Assembly (NCBI RefSeq): GCF_032335695.1
Contig: NZ_JACTOJ010000001.1
Coordinates: 248,001-312,000, forward strand
Reading direction: 5' to 3'
DNA: 64,000 nucleotides
Source of the DNA: JACTOJ01 sp032335695
GTDB lineage: Bacteria; Bacillota; Clostridia; Clostridiales; Clostridiaceae
The notes below the pieces were generated by a model that saw only the letters and a list, made by a program, of their open reading frames with translations, did no database searches and had not been told where the DNA came from. Shown here piece after piece: positions 61,176 through 64,000 of the stretch (positions within the stretch are counted from its first letter, which is position 1; each line of letters starts with the position of its first letter). Position numbers and translations under genes: made by a program.

Positions 61176-62063
61176 ATGGAAATATATAAACCTATTAGAG
61201 GTATTGCCAGCATGTATGCTATATTTTTAGCACTGCTGTTCAATGCATTTATAGTAATATTATTAAAGCTAGTAGATTCTTATGTAGTTTATAATGTATT
61301 AAAGATAGGCTTGATACTTGTGGATGTATATTATTTGTACTATTTACTTATGGATTTTTCCGTTAAGTACATGGTATACGAAGATAATATAACTATAAGC
61401 TATTTTTGGGGACTAAAATCTACAAAGATATTTTATAATGATATAATGGGCTACGAAATCTCAGAAAAAAATATACACAGCATAAAGCTTTCAGGAATAG
61501 GCAGCGATAAGTTCGCTTATGGAAGGAATATAATAGATAAAATTGGTACTACCTACATGTACGTATCTTCTAATAAAGCTGTATTATTCTTGAAGACGGA
61601 GAAGATGTGTTATGGTATTTCACCTGAGAATTTGGACAAGATAATAGACATATTAAAGCAGAAAAATATTGATAATAATATTAAAGAGTATGTTCCCAAT
61701 AAAAATGTAGAGCTATATAAGGATAAAAAATTTTTTGTGACTTTAGTATTGGTTTCTATATTAATAATAATACTCACACTAAATCCCTTTATATTATATC
61801 TTAGAAATGCCATGCCGCAGCAGATGCCGTTAACCTTTAATGCTAGATTCATCCCTACGGATTTTGGAACTAGCAAGGAATTTGCCTTCAAGCAGATGAC
61901 CTATGGTGTTTTTAATATGATAATACTTTTTTGTATGTATTACGCGGCATACTTTAGTGCAAAATATGATAAAAAGTCTGCATATAAATATCTATATGTA
62001 TCTTTATTTGTGGTGCTTATATTCATGTTTTTACAGCTTAGAATATTATTCAAGTTTGCATAA
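61176..62063 (+). CDS. Membrane protein with PH-like domain, unknown function
   Basis: The 295-residue protein has two N-terminal membrane helices (about 10-60), a soluble middle part (about 65-175: MVYEDNITISYFWGLKSTKIFY, NIIDKIGTTYMYVSSNKAVLFL) that resembles a bacterial PH domain, and three C-terminal helices (about 185-295). I do not recognise a named family. It has its own promoter and GGAAGGGTGG before the ATG; the earlier in-frame Met at 61092 falls inside the rpoD terminator. Its place between rpoD and trmK suggests an inserted or lineage-specific gene. Confidence 0.75.
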   Translation: MEIYKPIRGIASMYAIFLALLFNAFIVILLKLVDSYVVYNVLKIGLILVDVYYLYYLLMDFSVKYMVYEDNITISYFWGLKSTKIFYNDIMGYEISEKNIHSIKLSGIGSDKFAYGRNIIDKIGTTYMYVSSNKAVLFLKTEKMCYGISPENLDKIIDILKQKNIDNNIKEYVPNKNVELYKDKKFFVTLVLVSILIIILTLNPFILYLRNAMPQQMPLTFNARFIPTDFGTSKEFAFKQMTYGVFNMIILFCMYYAAYFSAKYDKKSAYKYLYVSLFVVLIFMFLQLRILFKFA

Positions 62064-62069
62064 ATTAGG

Positions 62070-62127
62070 GCTATGTTTTAAAAGATAGGTTATATTCATT
62101 AATATGGCCAATGCTTTAAAACATAGC
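62070..62127. repeat. Palindromic repeat of the CTRTGTTTTAAA family before trmK
   Basis: GCTATGTTTTAAA (62070-62082) and TTTAAAACATAGC (62115-62127) are perfectly complementary over 13 bases around a 32-base centre. Similar to 15811-15862 and 44335-44379. Confidence 0.65.
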
Positions 62128-62162
62128 TTTTATATATTAATTAATAGACAGGGTGGAAGCAA

Positions 62163-62852
62163 ATGATAATAAGTAACAGATTAAAATCTATAGCGGATAT
62201 GGTAGATAAATGTGATTCTATAGCAGATATAGGTACGGATCATGCCTATCTTCCAATATATTTACTTTTGGACAATATTTGCAATAAAGCTATTGCTTCG
62301 GATATAAATAAAGGTCCTATACAAAAGGCAGAGAAAAACATAAAATTCTACGGACTGGAAAATAAAATTCAGTGCAGAATAGGCAGCGGTTTTAACACCT
62401 TAAAGGCAGGAGAAGCAGAGGGAGCTATAATAGCAGGTATGGGCGGCAATCTTATCATAGACATAATAAGCGAAAGAGAAGATATATATGATTCACTTTC
62501 CTTTTGCCTACTGACACCAGCTCAGCACAGTGATGTACTCAGGAAGTTTCTATATGAAAATGGGTATAAAATACTAGAGGAAGATCTATGCTATGATGAG
62601 GGAAAATATTATGAAACTATAAAGCTTTCAGGTAGATGCAAACCAAGGTATTTAGAGGAACTTCAATACGAAATAAGTCCTATTTTTCTAGAAAAAAAGC
62701 ATCCGCTGCTTAGGAATTTCATTGATTATAAGATAGATTTAAACAACAAAATTTTATCTGCCATAAAAGTGGATTCAGAAGCTTCTATGGAAAGAAAGAA
62801 TTTTATAGAAAACAAAAATAAAGCATTAAAGGAGGTAATAAGATGTCTGTAA
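62163..62852 (+). CDS. trmK: tRNA (adenine22-N1)-methyltransferase TrmK
   Basis: TrmK methylates N1 of A22 in bacterial tRNAs. The 229-residue protein has the S-adenosylmethionine motif DIGTDHAYLPIYLL near residue 20, IASDINKGPIQKAE, and the IAGMGGNLIIDII motif. The C-terminal helical part (about 160-229) is present. It overlaps the Nif3-like gene by ten bases, the usual clostridial and Bacillus pairing (trmK-yqfO). Confidence 0.94.
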   Translation: MIISNRLKSIADMVDKCDSIADIGTDHAYLPIYLLLDNICNKAIASDINKGPIQKAEKNIKFYGLENKIQCRIGSGFNTLKAGEAEGAIIAGMGGNLIIDIISEREDIYDSLSFCLLTPAQHSDVLRKFLYENGYKILEEDLCYDEGKYYETIKLSGRCKPRYLEELQYEISPIFLEKKHPLLRNFIDYKIDLNNKILSAIKVDSEASMERKNFIENKNKALKEVIRCL

Positions 62853-63655
62853 TTCTTAAAGATATAATGGATATAATGGAAAACATAGCTCCAGCAAGAT
62901 TTAAGGAAAGCTATGACAATGTAGGCTTAATGCTTGGAGATAAAAATGCTGCTATAAGCTCTGTGCTATTTACCTTAGACTGCACCTTAGAGGTCATTAA
63001 GGAGGCCATAGACAAGAACTGTGAGTTAATCATAGCTCATCATCCTATATTGTTTTTAAAGCCTTCAAATATAAATGAAGATACTCTTATAGGAAAAAAG
63101 CTTAGAATGCTGATTAAAAATGATATAAATGTATATGCCAGTCACACTAATCTTGATTCTGTTAAAAATGGTTTGAATGATATTGTGATGAAGCTTCTTA
63201 AATATGAAGCTGCTGAAATCATGGAAGTTAGCGGTGAAGATAAAAATGGTGATGCTGTAGGGGTAGGACGTATATATAAGCTGCCAAAGGCAAAAAGCCT
63301 AAAGGAAGTTATAGAAGACTGCCAAAAAGCCTTTGGAATGCAGCATTTAAGATATTCAGGGGAACCTGACTGGGAAATAACAAAGGCAGCTGTAATAAAT
63401 GGCAGTGGTGAAGATTATTTTTCGTTAGCTAAAAAAATGGGAGCGGACTGCATCATCACAGGAGACACCAGCTATCACCATGTCAGTGACTTCTTCGAAG
63501 AAAAAATAGCAGTAATTGATGCGGGACACTTTGATACCGAGTGGCCAGCTATGAAATATTTCGGCAGAGAATTTGAGAAAATAGCTAAAGAGAGAGCTAT
63601 GGATTTAAAGGTGCTGATTTCTGAGAAAAATAAGAGTCCGTATAACTTTCTATAA
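62843..63655 (+). CDS. Nif3-like dinuclear metal centre protein (YqfO/DUF34)
   Basis: DUF34/NIF3 proteins bind two metal ions; some are GTP cyclohydrolase I type 2-like or metal-handling proteins, and the general role is open. The 270-residue protein begins with the conserved PARFKESYDNVGLMLGD, has metal ligands in IAHHPILFLK and the C-terminal AGHFDTEWPA segment. It lacks the inserted PII-like domain found in Bacillus YqfO, being shorter (270 versus about 370). It is coupled to trmK. Confidence 0.93.
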   Translation: MSVILKDIMDIMENIAPARFKESYDNVGLMLGDKNAAISSVLFTLDCTLEVIKEAIDKNCELIIAHHPILFLKPSNINEDTLIGKKLRMLIKNDINVYASHTNLDSVKNGLNDIVMKLLKYEAAEIMEVSGEDKNGDAVGVGRIYKLPKAKSLKEVIEDCQKAFGMQHLRYSGEPDWEITKAAVINGSGEDYFSLAKKMGADCIITGDTSYHHVSDFFEEKIAVIDAGHFDTEWPAMKYFGREFEKIAKERAMDLKVLISEKNKSPYNFL

Positions 63656-63682
63656 AAATATTGATATATACATAATATTCCA

Positions 63683-63711
63683 TTGAAATGTAGATTATTA
63701 TATGATACTAT
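63683..63711 (+). promoter_or_regulatory. Sigma-A promoter of rnpB
   Basis: TTGAAA (63683-63688), 17 bases, TACTAT (63706-63711) just before the RNase P RNA. Confidence 0.7.
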
Positions 63712-63717
63712 ATACCT

Positions 63718-64000
63718 TGCGAGTAAGCCAGACAGTCGCTGCCCGGTTATGCCGGGGAGAGGAAAGTCCGAGCTTCATAGGGCAGGGTGCTGGGTAACTC
63801 CCAGTGGAGGCGACTCTAAGGAAAGTGCAACAGAGATATACCGCCAGAGCTTGGCTCTGGTAAGGGTGGAAAGGCGAGGTAAGAGCTCACCAGCGCATTG
63901 GCGACTTTGCGGCTATGTAAACCCCACTTGAAGCAAGACCGAATAGGGAGACTAATGGGGCTGCCCGTCCCGTCTCCGGGTGCGTCGCTTGAGTCTGACT
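63718..64000 (+). ncRNA. rnpB: RNase P RNA (class A type), 3' end outside window
   Basis: RNase P RNA is the ribozyme that cuts the 5' leader from pre-tRNA. The conserved sequences GAGGAAAGTCCGAGCT (near 63756), the P4-side core with AAGGGTGGAAAGGCG, and the 3' conserved ACCGAATAGGGAGAC region are visible, in the right order. The 5' part GTAAGCCAGACAGTCGC resembles the class A form of E. coli rather than the class B form of Bacillus. The sequence runs off the window, probably by a few tens of bases. Confidence 0.95.

Noticed and set aside
63683..63931. Open frame of 82 codons at the right end
   Set aside because: It covers the RNase P RNA promoter and conserved core; the RNA explains the sequence.

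Overview
The window is an AT-rich chromosomal segment of an endospore-forming, anaerobic-type Firmicute, most likely Clostridium sensu stricto or a close relative. This rests on gene order (mrdA-minCDE-rodA-mgsA, then SpoIVFA/SpoIVFB-like genes, two radical-SAM-associated genes, rng, rplU-prp-rpmA, obgE), on sporulation genes (gpr, spoIIP, yqfC, yqfD, a CotS-like gene), on a MinE protein, and on strong, AGGAGG-like ribosome binding sites. Almost all genes lie on the + strand; only dacF-like, rpsT and the CotS-like gene are on the - strand. Both window ends cut features: a penicillin-binding protein 2 gene on the left and the RNase P RNA on the right. The content is mostly conserved core genome. 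No prophage, CRISPR array, intact IS or tRNA gene was seen.

Layout: 1-8.2 kb, cell elongation and division-site selection (two tandem PBP2 genes, minCDE, rodA). 8.2-13 kb, mgsA, a SpoIVFA/SpoIVFB-like pair and the radical-SAM pair. 13-17.6 kb, a MITE-like element, rng, L21, Prp protease, L27, obgE, yhbY. 17.6-21 kb, nadD, yqeK, an LCP protein, ridA and a pseudouridine synthase, ending at a shared terminator with dacF-like. 22.5-28.5 kb, comEA, a P-type ATPase with broken catalytic motifs, a short ComEC, holA. 28.6-34.9 kb, rpsT, gpr, spoIIP, lepA, hemW. 35-43.5 kb, the CIRCE-controlled hrcA-grpE-dnaK-dnaJ operon, then prmA, rsmE, mtaB and a HIT protein. 43.6-52 kb, rpsU, yqeY, yqfC, yqfD, pgpH, ybeY, a kinase-phosphatase fusion, cdd, era, recO. 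52-57.9 kb, a CcpN-like regulator, ppdK, CotS-like, dgt-like. 58-64 kb, dnaG-rpoD, a membrane protein, trmK, a Nif3-like protein and rnpB.

Most notable observations: (1) a degenerate P-type ATPase (DKYGT instead of DKTGT, no GDGxND) between comEA and a ComEC without a recognisable metallo-beta-lactamase domain; (2) a MITE-like element next to rng, whose end can pair with the rng Shine-Dalgarno, while rng itself seems to start at ATT; (3) recO apparently starting at CTG; (4) matches to sigma-H promoters before minC and dnaG-rpoD, the second overlapping a Spo0A box; (5) a tandem duplication of PBP2; (6) several families of palindromic intergenic repeats. All identifications come from reading the sequence; no database search was made.
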